This document shows, one piece after another, positions 45,401-53,117 of a stretch of 64,000 nucleotides of DNA (position 1 is the stretch's first letter; the number at the start of each line of letters is the position of its first letter). Made by a program: the position numbers and the translations under genes. The notes below the pieces were generated by a model. That model ran no database searches and was not told the DNA's origin. It worked only from the letters and a program-made list of their open reading frames with translations. The DNA is from Pseudomonas abieticivorans (lineage in GTDB: Bacteria; Pseudomonadota; Gammaproteobacteria; Pseudomonadales; Pseudomonadaceae). Where the stretch lies: contig NZ_CP094975.1 in assembly GCF_023509015.1 (NCBI RefSeq), positions 2,179,501-2,243,500 of the forward strand, given 5' to 3'.

Positions 45401-47053
45401 ACCGCTGAACACGAACATATTGGCGGCCACATCGCCGCTGGCGCCCGGCCCGCTCAAGAACGTCAGCGCCCGCAAGCGGGCGCCATAGCGACGCCCACCT
45501 TTGATGTCCGCGGCCATGAGGTTTGCAACCAGGGTATAGCCCTGTTCGCTGAGGGCGCCCTGGCCTTCGATCTTCTGCTGCAACGCCAGTATCGGCAACT
45601 GCACGGCCAGTTGCTCACGAAACAACTGCCGGCGCGCCTTAACCGCCGGCAGGTCTGCCAATAGCTCGCGTTGCAGCAGTTCGGGGTAGTGCTGCCCCAC
45701 ATCCACGCGCTGGACCAGCTTGCCCAGGTAATCAAGCGTCAACCAGGTGGGCACGCCGCTGCCGTCGGCATGACTGATAACCACGTCGCCGCCAGGCAAG
45801 GCCTGCAGGTTGCGCAGCGCCAACTCGGACAGTGGCATGCGGACTTTTTCGACGAATCCGAAGCCGCCCTGACCATAAGGCACCGCAAATTCCAGTATCA
45901 CGCCTTCGGGGTCATAGGCCTGCGCCTGCGGATGATCCTGCTGCATCGCGCTATTCAAGGCCTGGTTGCAATACTCACGCAGGCTTGGCAACCCGTCCAG
46001 GAAGCCCTTGCCGTTGGCTCGCTGCTGCACTACCGCCAGGTCCAGCAGGTGGCGGCGCAGGCGGAAACGGTCGGTGGGCGCCAAGGCGCTCATCCAGCCC
46101 GGCAGTGCACTGGCTAAGCCATAGTCATCGGGGGACTCGTGGCCACCCAGGCGTATTTCGCTCAACTCAGCGAATTGACGCTCAAGCAACGCGAACGTGC
46201 CGGCAGCGCGCATGTCCAGTGCCTGTATCGCATCGAGTTGCTGGTTGAGCAGCAATTCCGCCTGCACGGCAAAAGGGTCCTGTGAGGTTTCGAACCAGGT
46301 GTAGGTAATGTGCTGGGGCCTGTAGCGCATTTGTAGCGAATCGTGGAGCGCGCCGAGTAGCCCCTGCTGTGAGCTGTAACCCAGCCAAGGCGCATTCGGC
46401 GAACACCACAACCAACGCTCGCCCTGTTGCAGTAGCAAATCGGGAAGCAACGAATAAAGCGCCTGGCCGTCGACCGTGAGGCAGGCTTGCACGCACCAAG
46501 TCTTGAGCGTGGTGGCGTCGCCCACAATCAGCGCATTTGCCAGGTCCACATACCCACCTGCTTGGTCGCGCCCCAGGCAAAAGGCTTGGCGCAATGCCTG
46601 GCTCAGCCAGGCAATGCGTGTAACCCCGGCGTCTGACTTGCCCTGCCAAAAACTCAACAGCGCTTGCTGGCAGGCACCTGGCAGGTCGTCGGCAAGGCCG
46701 GCCAGCATCGCCCGCACCTCGTTCATGTCGATGGCCTTGCCGCCGTTACTTTCCGGGTGGGGCAGCTGCCGGGTCAGGTAGGCGCTCAGCCCTTGGCGGG
46801 GGGACAGGTCTGGCACCCAGTACTGGGCGATGCAACCTTGGGCAAACTTCAACAAAGGTTGCGAGTTCCAGCCGGGGCGGCCTTCGGCCAAGGGCAGGGC
46901 GACACTGAGGTCGTCAAAGGGCTCGGCCAGGCCTGGCAGCAGTTGGCGCAGTTCGCTGCAGAGCAACTCACGGCTGACAGCCGCCATGGTAGGCCGGCCG
47001 GCAAACTGCGCGCATAGGGCCCTGTTCAGCGCATCGGGGGTGGTAGCAGTCAT
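42434..47053 (-). CDS. giant toxin-like protein, DUF6543/dermonecrotic-toxin-like
   Basis: This single open frame of 1539 codons has no obvious signal peptide. The middle contains a block typical of the Pseudomonas DUF6543 (dermonecrotic-toxin N-domain) proteins: FVFSGAQVNKGPLVLYRPGL, EFANAQAFFAAL, and a following amphipathic/hydrophobic segment LGLRLGGLLFSTFLPFLTGP (about residues 670-700). A long helical charged region follows (about 950-1330), and the end carries FFDEYSIRDKQGELLWYAHL ... AHLKLPAQRRLG, a tail I associate with the same group. No known catalytic motif was recognised. It lies between yibQ and a solute-binding protein gene, with 91 bp upstream. Toxin function is inferred only. 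Confidence 0.7.
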   Translation of the reverse strand: MTATTPDALNRALCAQFAGRPTMAAVSRELLCSELRQLLPGLAEPFDDLSVALPLAEGRPGWNSQPLLKFAQGCIAQYWVPDLSPRQGLSAYLTRQLPHPESNGGKAIDMNEVRAMLAGLADDLPGACQQALLSFWQGKSDAGVTRIAWLSQALRQAFCLGRDQAGGYVDLANALIVGDATTLKTWCVQACLTVDGQALYSLLPDLLLQQGERWLWCSPNAPWLGYSSQQGLLGALHDSLQMRYRPQHITYTWFETSQDPFAVQAELLLNQQLDAIQALDMRAAGTFALLERQFAELSEIRLGGHESPDDYGLASALPGWMSALAPTDRFRLRRHLLDLAVVQQRANGKGFLDGLPSLREYCNQALNSAMQQDHPQAQAYDPEGVILEFAVPYGQGGFGFVEKVRMPLSELALRNLQALPGGDVVISHADGSGVPTWLTLDYLGKLVQRVDVGQHYPELLQRELLADLPAVKARRQLFREQLAVQLPILALQQKIEGQGALSEQGYTLVANLMAADIKGGRRYGARLRALTFLSGPGASGDVAANMFVFSGAQVNKGPLVLYRPGLEGALREFANAQAFFAALQSDAGLAQSILAALPAPARPLYDNGGFAQAHVPVLVDDPFAIVPPGNVPTLGGAVFPSDVLTRLYTCNAEFLLAQAREHSVSNQQSRIDLGLRLGGLLFSTFLPFLTGPAAVAGWLLQLIGSIKGDVEQLRQGDPQQKAAALVDLLFNLVTVITHGPTATDADSHGPGVELAMPLLDQQSPVSRWLAIPIAPEKPGTKPARLQQAHSRLDLSWAGLGSGETRELLAFLERVALPVPAVLPAPVPGGLGRGLFSIDGHLHALIQGRLFRVLLVRGTFHIIDPADPADEGVGRPMITWSGDKQWQLDLRLRLRGGAPERAVRMTRQRAEVQFKAKLRELDQASDAIGQARARVLPLEDKVSDQMDIVHECHDAFEQDRSAASLARALQARETARGLVADLSPVRAEYAQALHAFIDLSADGTRALTVAERFDLLKWTDELAIDFYYDQAECLLLLQKLATDERQEALLNGHWFKSWYGVRDDRAPSDELEYMALVMHIEALSARALQHLSALDGLLLQVEKLPAYPSALIKGKVQGTRRRLDTMTTIQARVDAMRVQSELSLDLRIPTMDERLYYEEFLGGSDLFASAFSHAQLGVAPEEITAEEKMKVLQGALQSYAKAREAAEFVRASFPVGEQHDYLADYVAGIATLQMNAQTELAGIIRTLNDDFNQPQPASPAVRERKRKVFKTRTRNALVGVAREPSAAEPFLIYDVLDPVSHTVVASYREHQDEQLFVEIVTAKKPPPMPAAGKTALKALRKQAHGQLERSEQEQLSAGLAPLDRWDPWEIEFPLLALARDIEGTVAKLDQHAPLAEPYVGVRARLSAAVQALKATGTRVRVAMCKAQLPTGENLQYLYRQGAVAIARIGKRTSASRTHGGFFDEYSIRDKQGELLWYAHLHYATEQAPRGEFSVAHLKLPAQRRLGLEAQLKQARNDQQVIRIWRGHITDRQVLGWFPLA

Positions 47054-47144
47054 GGGGGGTACCTTGGTGATGGTCGGAGGGTTTTCACCCGCCGCATCAA
47101 ATCACCCGCCCTGCCCCCAACAGCGGTATCTATCTACCCCCATG

Positions 47145-47900
47145 CTAGAGGTAGCTGTTGAGTATCTCGTCCACCAGGCCTTCGGCGCGCATCTGGTCCA
47201 AGGCGTGTTGCAACTGGTTCACCACCGCGTCGGGGGTGTCTTTGTTCAACGCCAGGTACAGCACGGCGCTGTTGAAGCGCAGCACGGTCTTGAGGTTATT
47301 CACCCCCTCAAGCTTGGCCAGGTAACGCCCGGCCGGATCGCCCGTTGCCCACAGGTCGATTTCCCCGCTCAGCAATTTTTTCGCGTTGTCCTGGTCCCGC
47401 AGGGCCACCACCGGGTTCATGCCTTCGCGGCCCAAGGTCTCGGCAATGGCGTCGCCCTTATAGGCGCCAATCTTGTATTTGCGCGCCTGGGCCAGGTTGC
47501 TCAGCTTGATCGGGCTGTCGGCCTTGGCCAGCATGATCCAGTCATCCGGACCGATCGGGCCTACCCATTTGAAGGACGATTCACGTTCGGGCAGCTTGGC
47601 CGTGACGAATACACCGTAACCTGGGTTTTGCAGGGCCAATTTGTAGATACGGTCCCAGGGGAAGCGCAGGGTCATGCTGTAGGGGATGGCGGCGCGCTTG
47701 AACATTTCGCGCACGATATCGGCGGCAATGCCTTTGATATTATCTTGCTGGGCGAAGTTTTTGCCGTCGGCGGCCATGTTGTAGGGCGGGAAGTTTTCGG
47801 TGAGCAACACCATCGAGTAGCCCGCCGGTATTTCGGCGCGAACGGTGCAGGCCAGCAGCAGGCAGACACTGGTCAAACAGGCAAGCAAAATGCGCTTCAT
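47145..47900 (-). CDS. transporter-type periplasmic solute-binding protein (SBP_bac_3)
   Basis: The 251-residue precursor has a signal peptide (CTVRA-EIP) and a type-3 binding-protein fold: LTENFPPYNM, GIAADIVREMFKRA, RFPWDRIYKLAL, KIGAYKGDAIAETLG, LLSGEIDLWATGD. It lacks the full amino-acid ligand signature and any neighbouring permease or ATPase, so it is an orphan receptor or binding protein. Pseudomonads carry such a gene beside hisF. Ligand is unknown. It starts at ATG 47900. Confidence 0.88.
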   Translation of the reverse strand: MKRILLACLTSVCLLLACTVRAEIPAGYSMVLLTENFPPYNMAADGKNFAQQDNIKGIAADIVREMFKRAAIPYSMTLRFPWDRIYKLALQNPGYGVFVTAKLPERESSFKWVGPIGPDDWIMLAKADSPIKLSNLAQARKYKIGAYKGDAIAETLGREGMNPVVALRDQDNAKKLLSGEIDLWATGDPAGRYLAKLEGVNNLKTVLRFNSAVLYLALNKDTPDAVVNQLQHALDQMRAEGLVDEILNSYL

Positions 47901-48005
47901 GATAGACGAGCCCCCAATTCCATGGCGTGCGCCCAGAGTGCAGGGCGCGATATCAACTGTCCAGTAAAACTGTGTAGCAAAAAGCCATCATTCACCCCTC
48001 TTTTT

Positions 48006-48094
48006 TGTAGGAGCGGATTCATCCGCGAAAAGAACGCCACGATTCAACTGACATACCGCGGTGTTCTTTTCGCGGATGAATCCGCGCCTACAGA
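48006..48094. repeat. REPIN between the binding-protein gene and hisF
   Basis: TGTAGGAGCGGATTCATCCG and the inverse CGGATGAATCCGCGCCTACA flank about 45 bp. It lies just 3' of hisF. Confidence 0.9.
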
Positions 48095-48106
48095 GGGGTG
48101 GCATTT

Positions 48107-48877
48107 TCAGCGCACGACGATACCTTGCGCGGCCATGAACGCCTTGGCTTCCGGCACGGTGTATTCGCCGAAGTGGAAAATACTGGCAGCCAGCACCGCG
48201 CTGGCATGGCCCTGGATAACGCCGTCGGCCAAATGCTGCAGGTTGCCGACGCCGCCCGAAGCAATCACCGGGATGCCCAGCGCGTCGCTGATGGCGCGTG
48301 TAACGCCCAGGTCGAAACCGTTTTTCATGCCGTCCTGGTCCATGCTGGTCAGCAGAATCTCGCCGGCCCCCAGGCCTTCCATCTTCATCGCCCACTGCAC
48401 CGCGTCCAGGCCCGTAGGCTTGCGGCCGCCGTGGGTGAAGATTTCCCAGCGCGGGGTTTCGCCCGGCAAAGAGACCTTCTTGGCATCGATGGCAACAACG
48501 ATGCACTGCGAACCAAAGTGCTGCGCCGCCTCGCCCACAAACTCTGGGTTGAACACCGCGGCCGTGTTGATCGAAACCTTGTCGGCACCGGCATTGAGCA
48601 GGTTGCGGATGTCTTGCACGGTACGCACGCCGCCGCCCACGGTCAGCGGGATAAACACCTGGCTGGCCATGCGCTCCACGGTGTGCAGCGTGGTATCACG
48701 GCCATCGACGCTGGCAGTGATGTCCAGGAAAGTGATTTCGTCCGCGCCCTGCTCGTCGTAGCGCCGAGCGATTTCCACCGGGTCACCGGCGTCGCGGATG
48801 TTCTCGAACTTCACGCCCTTCACTACCCGGCCGTTGTCCACGTCCAGGCAAGGGATGATGCGTTTGGCCAGCGCCAT
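48107..48877 (-). CDS. hisF: imidazole glycerol phosphate synthase, cyclase subunit HisF
   Basis: The 256-residue (beta-alpha)8 barrel makes imidazole glycerol phosphate and AICAR from PRFAR and ammonia supplied by HisH. It starts [21 protein letters not shown] with catalytic Asp (residue 12); the second catalytic Asp is in LLTSMDQDG. Phosphate sites are VGGGVRT and ASGGVG. It is last in the hisB-hisH-hisA-hisF cluster, 10 bp after hisA. Confidence 0.98.
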   Translation of the reverse strand: MALAKRIIPCLDVDNGRVVKGVKFENIRDAGDPVEIARRYDEQGADEITFLDITASVDGRDTTLHTVERMASQVFIPLTVGGGVRTVQDIRNLLNAGADKVSINTAAVFNPEFVGEAAQHFGSQCIVVAIDAKKVSLPGETPRWEIFTHGGRKPTGLDAVQWAMKMEGLGAGEILLTSMDQDGMKNGFDLGVTRAISDALGIPVIASGGVGNLQHLADGVIQGHASAVLAASIFHFGEYTVPEAKAFMAAQGIVVR

Positions 48878-48887
48878 GTTCTGTTCC

Positions 48888-49625
48888 TCAGCCGTTGTAG
48901 GCGTCGCAGTAAGCCTGGGCTTCTGCTACGTCGAGGGTGCCTTCGTAGATGGCACGGCCGGTGATTGCACCAATGATGCCCGGAGCCTTGGCGTCCAGCA
49001 GGGCCTTGATATCACCCAGGTTGTGGATGCCGCCGGAAGCGATGACCGGGATCTTGGTGGCAGCAGCCAGCGCAGCGGTGAACGGTACGTTGCAGCCCTG
49101 CATCATGCCGTCTTTGGCGATGTCGGTGTAGACGATGGCGCTGACGCCGTCGGCTTCGAACTGCTTGGCCAGGTCAATGACTTGCACGGTGCTGATTTCT
49201 GCCCAGCCGTCGGTGGCGACGAAACCATCCTTGGCGTCCAGGCCGACAATCACTTTGCCTGGGAACGCACGGCAGGCTTGGGCGACGAAGGCCGGGTCTT
49301 TCACCGCCTTGGTGCCGATGATCACGTAGCTCACGCCCGCCTTGACGTAGTGTTCGATGGTTTCCAGCGAACGAATGCCGCCACCGATCTGGATCGGCAG
49401 GTGCGGGTAGCGCTTGGCGATCGCGGTAACCACTTCACCGTTGACCGGCTGGCCTTCGAAGGCGCCGTTCAGGTCTACCAGGTGCAGGCGGCGGCAACCG
49501 CCCTCTACCCACTTGGCAGCCATGCTCACCGGGTCATCGGAGAACACCGTGGAGTCCTCCATGCGGCCCTGGCGCAGGCGTACGCAGGCACCGTCTTTAA
49601 GATCGATTGCGGGGATAATCAGCAT
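48888..49625 (-). CDS. hisA: ProFAR isomerase HisA
   Basis: The 245-residue barrel enzyme opens the ribose ring of ProFAR to PRFAR in histidine synthesis. It starts [20 protein letters not shown] with the catalytic Asp8 and has [13 protein letters not shown] with the second Asp and the phosphate-binding IGGGIRS and ASGGIHN. It lies 57 bp after hisH; that gap holds a terminator-like hairpin. Confidence 0.98.
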   Translation of the reverse strand: MLIIPAIDLKDGACVRLRQGRMEDSTVFSDDPVSMAAKWVEGGCRRLHLVDLNGAFEGQPVNGEVVTAIAKRYPHLPIQIGGGIRSLETIEHYVKAGVSYVIIGTKAVKDPAFVAQACRAFPGKVIVGLDAKDGFVATDGWAEISTVQVIDLAKQFEADGVSAIVYTDIAKDGMMQGCNVPFTAALAAATKIPVIASGGIHNLGDIKALLDAKAPGIIGAITGRAIYEGTLDVAEAQAYCDAYNG

Positions 49626-49639
49626 CGGTTTTTTCCTTT

Positions 49640-49673
49640 AAAAAGGGCTTCGCGCCTCACGCCCGAAGCCCCC
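49640..49673 (-). terminator. terminator-like hairpin between hisH and hisA
   Basis: On the minus strand GGGCTTCGGGC-GTGAG-GCGCGAAGCCC followed by TTTTT resembles an intrinsic terminator, yet it lies inside the his cluster, 20 bp before hisA. Confidence 0.55.
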
Positions 49674-49682
49674 TTTCAATTT

Positions 49683-50321
49683 TTACCAGCGGCCATCCCA
49701 CTGGGCGAAGTTCTGCAGCAACTGCAGGCCATGGGTGTGGCTCTTCTCGGGGTGGAACTGCACGGCGAAACGCGAACCTTCGGCCAGCACCGCGCCAAAA
49801 TCGACGCCATAGTGCCCGCGCCCGACCACCTGCGCAGCCTTGGCCGCGGCGATGTAGTAGCTGTGCACGAAGTAGAAACGCGCCTGGTCGGGAATGTCGT
49901 GCCACAGCGGGTGGTTGACCACCTGGTGCACTTCGTTCCAGCCCATGTGCGGCACCTTGAGGTGCTCGCCGTCTTCATGCAGGTCCTTGCCAAAGAAATT
50001 CACGTTGCCTGGGAACAGGCCGATGCAGTCGACGCCGTTGTTCTCTTCGCTGTGGTCCATCAATGCCTGCATGCCCACGCAAATGCCCAGGAACGGACGG
50101 TCTTGGCTGACTTCGCGCACCAGGGCGTCGAAGCCCAGGCGCTTGATCTCGGCCATGCAGTCGCGAATCGCGCCCACGCCAGGGAACACCACGCGGTCGG
50201 CTTCACGGATGACCGCGGCGTCGCTGGTGATCAGCACTTTGCCGGCACCCACGTGCTCGAGGGCCTTGGCCACCGAGTGCAGGTTACCCATGCCGTAGTC
50301 GATAACCGCTACCGTCTGCAT
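49683..50321 (-). CDS. hisH: imidazole glycerol phosphate synthase, glutaminase subunit HisH
   Basis: The 212-residue class I amidotransferase supplies ammonia to HisF. Nucleophile Cys lies in GICVGMQAL, and the His-Glu pair in [12 protein letters not shown] 50321 overlaps the hisB stop (TGATG), so a few upstream in-frame codons are excluded. HisH and HisF make one heterodimer although hisA lies between them. Confidence 0.97.
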   Translation of the reverse strand: MQTVAVIDYGMGNLHSVAKALEHVGAGKVLITSDAAVIREADRVVFPGVGAIRDCMAEIKRLGFDALVREVSQDRPFLGICVGMQALMDHSEENNGVDCIGLFPGNVNFFGKDLHEDGEHLKVPHMGWNEVHQVVNHPLWHDIPDQARFYFVHSYYIAAAKAAQVVGRGHYGVDFGAVLAEGSRFAVQFHPEKSHTHGLQLLQNFAQWDGRW

Positions 50322-50914
50322 CAGAGGCAACCCTTGGTGGAAGGCATTTGCCCGGCCATGCGCTCATCCAGCGTCACGGCCATGCGCAGCGCGCGGCCGA
50401 AAGCCTTGAACACGGTCTCGATCTGGTGATGGGTGTTGTGCCCACGCAGGTTGTCGATGTGCAGGGTGACGTTGGCGTGGTTGACGAAGCCCTGGAAGAA
50501 CTCCTGGAACAGGTCCACATCAAAGCCGCCGACACTGGCGCGGGTATACGGCACGTGCATCTGCAGGCCTGGGCGGCCAGAGAAGTCGATGACCACGCGA
50601 GACAGCGCTTCATCGAGCGGCACATAGGCATGGCCGTAGCGGAAGATGCCTTTCTTGTCGCCGATTGCTTGCGAGAAGGCCTGGCCGAGGGTGATACCGA
50701 CATCTTCCACGGTGTGGTGATCGTCGATATGCAGGTCGCCCTTGCACTCGATATCCAGGTCGATCAGCCCGTGCCGGGCGATCTGGTCAAGCATGTGCTC
50801 AAGGAAGGGAACACCGATATCAAATCGGGCCTTTCCGGTGCCATCCAGGTTGATCGAGGCTTTGACCTGGGTTTCCAGGGTGTTGCGCTCGACGGACGCC
50901 TTACGTTCGGCCAT
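50321..50914 (-). CDS. hisB: imidazoleglycerol-phosphate dehydratase HisB
   Basis: The 197-residue monofunctional dehydratase has two metal-binding His repeats, [13 protein letters not shown] ... [11 protein letters not shown] and [15 protein letters not shown]. It lacks the phosphatase domain fused to enterobacterial HisB, as expected in Pseudomonas. ATG 50914 follows a GTG codon; ATG is taken as the start. First gene of hisB-H-A-F; its promoter must lie in the 170-bp gap shared with the convergent-side repeat. Confidence 0.97.
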   Translation of the reverse strand: MAERKASVERNTLETQVKASINLDGTGKARFDIGVPFLEHMLDQIARHGLIDLDIECKGDLHIDDHHTVEDVGITLGQAFSQAIGDKKGIFRYGHAYVPLDEALSRVVIDFSGRPGLQMHVPYTRASVGGFDVDLFQEFFQGFVNHANVTLHIDNLRGHNTHHQIETVFKAFGRALRMAVTLDERMAGQMPSTKGCL

Positions 50915-51020
50915 CACCAGCTCCGCAAAATCATTGGGCGAAAAAGGCAGACATTATAGGCACGCGGGCGGCAAACGGGAACAAAAAGGCTGATATGAAC
51001 TGACCAGTGAGGGCGTTGCA

Positions 51021-51067
51021 GCCCTCACCCCAACTCTCTCCCACCGGGAGAGGGCCGAGGTGAGGGC
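51021..51067. repeat. long imperfect palindrome upstream of hisB
   Basis: GCCCTCACC and GGTGAGGGC enclose CTCTCCC and GGGAGAG, giving a nested stem of about 47 bp. This style (CTCTCCC...GGGAGAGGG) differs from the REP elements here and is a common dispersed repeat in proteobacteria. It lies 18 bp past the MFS gene stop. Confidence 0.75.
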
Positions 51068-51084
51068 AAGCGCCGTGACCAATA

Positions 51085-52746
51085 TCAGTGAAACAGCACC
51101 GCAGTTTTTTGCAGCGTGATCCAAACGCCCCACGCCAACGGAATACCCACCGCCAGCCAGGCAAGCATCGCCAGCGGCTTGCTGCCCGCGTCGGCCTTCC
51201 ACTCCAGCACGGTGCTGGCGTCAGCACCCTTGTCGTGGCCCAGCGCCTGTTCGGCCGCCAGTTGCGCATCGGTCATGAAGTACTTGTCGGCCACCGGGCG
51301 CACCAGCGCGTTGCAGAAGAACCCCACCACCAACAGGCCCGCCAAGATGTACAGCGTGATGTCATAGGCAGCGGCACGTTCGACGCCGATGCTCAACTGA
51401 TACTCACGCAGGTAGTTCACCAGCACCGGGCCCAGCACCCCAGCAGCAGCCCAGGCGGTCAGCAGGCGGCCGTGAATGGCACCGACCATTTGCGTGCCGA
51501 ACAGGTCGGCCAGGTAGGCCGGCACCGTGGCGAAACCACCGCCGTACATCGACAGCACTACGCAGAACGCCGCCACGAACAAGGCGATATTGCCCAGGTG
51601 GCCGAGGTTCGGCACCAGGCCGTACAGGGCAAAGCCCAGGGCAAAGAACACGAAGTACGTGTTTTTGCGGCCGATGTAGTCCGAGAAGGTGGCCCAGAAG
51701 AAGCGCCCACCAATGTTGAACAGGCTCAGCAAACCGGTGAAGCCCGCGGCGATCGCGGCAATCTGGCCCAGTTGCGCGGCATTGAGCTGGCCAAAGGTCA
51801 GGTCATTGCCCAGCAACTTGCCGGCGAACACTTCCTGCAGCAGCGGCGATGCCATGCCCAGGATGCCGATGCCGGCCGATACGTTCAGGCACAGCACCAG
51901 CCACACCAAGGCAAACTGCGGGGTTTTCCAGGCCACGCTGACGTGCACGTGGCGGTGGGTGATCATCGCGTTGCTGGCTTTTTTCGCAGGTGCGGTCCAG
52001 CCCTCGGGCTTCCAGCCGGTAGGCGGCACGCGGTAGGCCAGCGCACCACCGATCATGAACACGAAGTAGATCGCGGCCATGGCCACGAAGCTCTGCCACA
52101 CGCCCACGCCTTCAGGCGAGGCAAAGTGGCTCATCAGCGCTGCAGCCAGCGGTGCACCCACCATCGCGCCACCACCAAAACCCATGATCGCCATGCCGGT
52201 AGCCATGCCGCGCTTGTCCGGAAACCACTTGATCAGGGTCGACACGGGCGAGATATAACCCAGCCCCAGGCCGATGCCGCCGATCACGCCGGAGCCCAGC
52301 CACATCAACGCGATCTGGTGCGTGTACACACCCAGCGCCGAAATCAGCAGGCCGCCGCACCAGCACAAAGCCGATACCACGCCAGCCTTGCGCGGGCCCG
52401 CGCGTTCCAGCCAGCCACCCCAGATGGCCGCCGAGCAACCCAGGAAGATGAAGAACAGCGTGTAGATCCAGCCAAGCATGGAGATTGGCCAGTCACAGGA
52501 CGACGAAAACACTTGCTCGAAAAAGCCCATGTCCGGCGCGCAAGCGGCCACTTGGGTAATACCGACGGCCTTGGACAACGGCAGCCAGAACACCGAGAAG
52601 CCATACGCCATGCCGATGCACAGGTGAATGGCCAGTGCCGCCGGCGGTACCAGCCAGCGGTTGAAGCCGGCCTTGGCGATGATTCGCTCTTTGGACAGGA
52701 ACGACGGCTGATCCGCCACCCCGTGCGCAGTAATGCTCGTACTCAT
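51085..52746 (-). CDS. OFA-family MFS transporter
   Basis: The 553-residue inner-membrane carrier has about 12 helices plus a C-terminal hydrophobic hairpin (about 525-553). It carries OFA (oxalate/formate antiporter-like) features: GGLLISALGVYTH, GLGYISPVSTLIKWFPDKRGMATG, FGGGAMVGAPLA and FWATFSDYIGRKNTY. Some OFA proteins carry formate, oxalate or lactate, but no ligand can be assigned. ATG 52746 has GGGGGAA 8 nt upstream. It is transcribed alone, divergent from asmA. Confidence 0.9.
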   Translation of the reverse strand: MSTSITAHGVADQPSFLSKERIIAKAGFNRWLVPPAALAIHLCIGMAYGFSVFWLPLSKAVGITQVAACAPDMGFFEQVFSSSCDWPISMLGWIYTLFFIFLGCSAAIWGGWLERAGPRKAGVVSALCWCGGLLISALGVYTHQIALMWLGSGVIGGIGLGLGYISPVSTLIKWFPDKRGMATGMAIMGFGGGAMVGAPLAAALMSHFASPEGVGVWQSFVAMAAIYFVFMIGGALAYRVPPTGWKPEGWTAPAKKASNAMITHRHVHVSVAWKTPQFALVWLVLCLNVSAGIGILGMASPLLQEVFAGKLLGNDLTFGQLNAAQLGQIAAIAAGFTGLLSLFNIGGRFFWATFSDYIGRKNTYFVFFALGFALYGLVPNLGHLGNIALFVAAFCVVLSMYGGGFATVPAYLADLFGTQMVGAIHGRLLTAWAAAGVLGPVLVNYLREYQLSIGVERAAAYDITLYILAGLLVVGFFCNALVRPVADKYFMTDAQLAAEQALGHDKGADASTVLEWKADAGSKPLAMLAWLAVGIPLAWGVWITLQKTAVLFH

Positions 52747-53117
52747 TATTGTTTCCCCCTTGATCAATGACTCGCCACTCGAGCCCGTGCCCACAACCTT
52801 CACGCACGCAGGCAATCGATTGTTTTATCGGCAGCGACTCGTTTTTCGCGACAAAAAGCCGCAGCAGGTGTGACGAAGCGCGAAAGGTTACCATTTGCTC
52901 ATTACAGTAGTTGCAATCTGATATCGTCTTTTTCACGTTTTGTGCACTGCTTGCGCCCCATAAGGAACCTTGAAGCCGACCGTTGTCGAAAATGGCTCGC
53001 CAACGAGGGTAGAAATATCCCGATACACCGGGGTCGCGACGCACTTCGAACCGCCTGCTACTGCGCAGCGCTATACTTGCGGGCTAAATTTTGAAATCGG
53101 ACTACAAGGACTCGCCT
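52747..53117. other. 371-bp divergent intergenic region (MFS / asmA)
   Basis: The gap holds the promoters of the OFA transporter (-) and asmA (+). TGCAATCTGATATCGTC at about 52910-52926 is AT-richer than its surroundings and could be a promoter core. No gene, repeat, sigma-54 motif or RNA was recognised. Confidence 0.5.
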
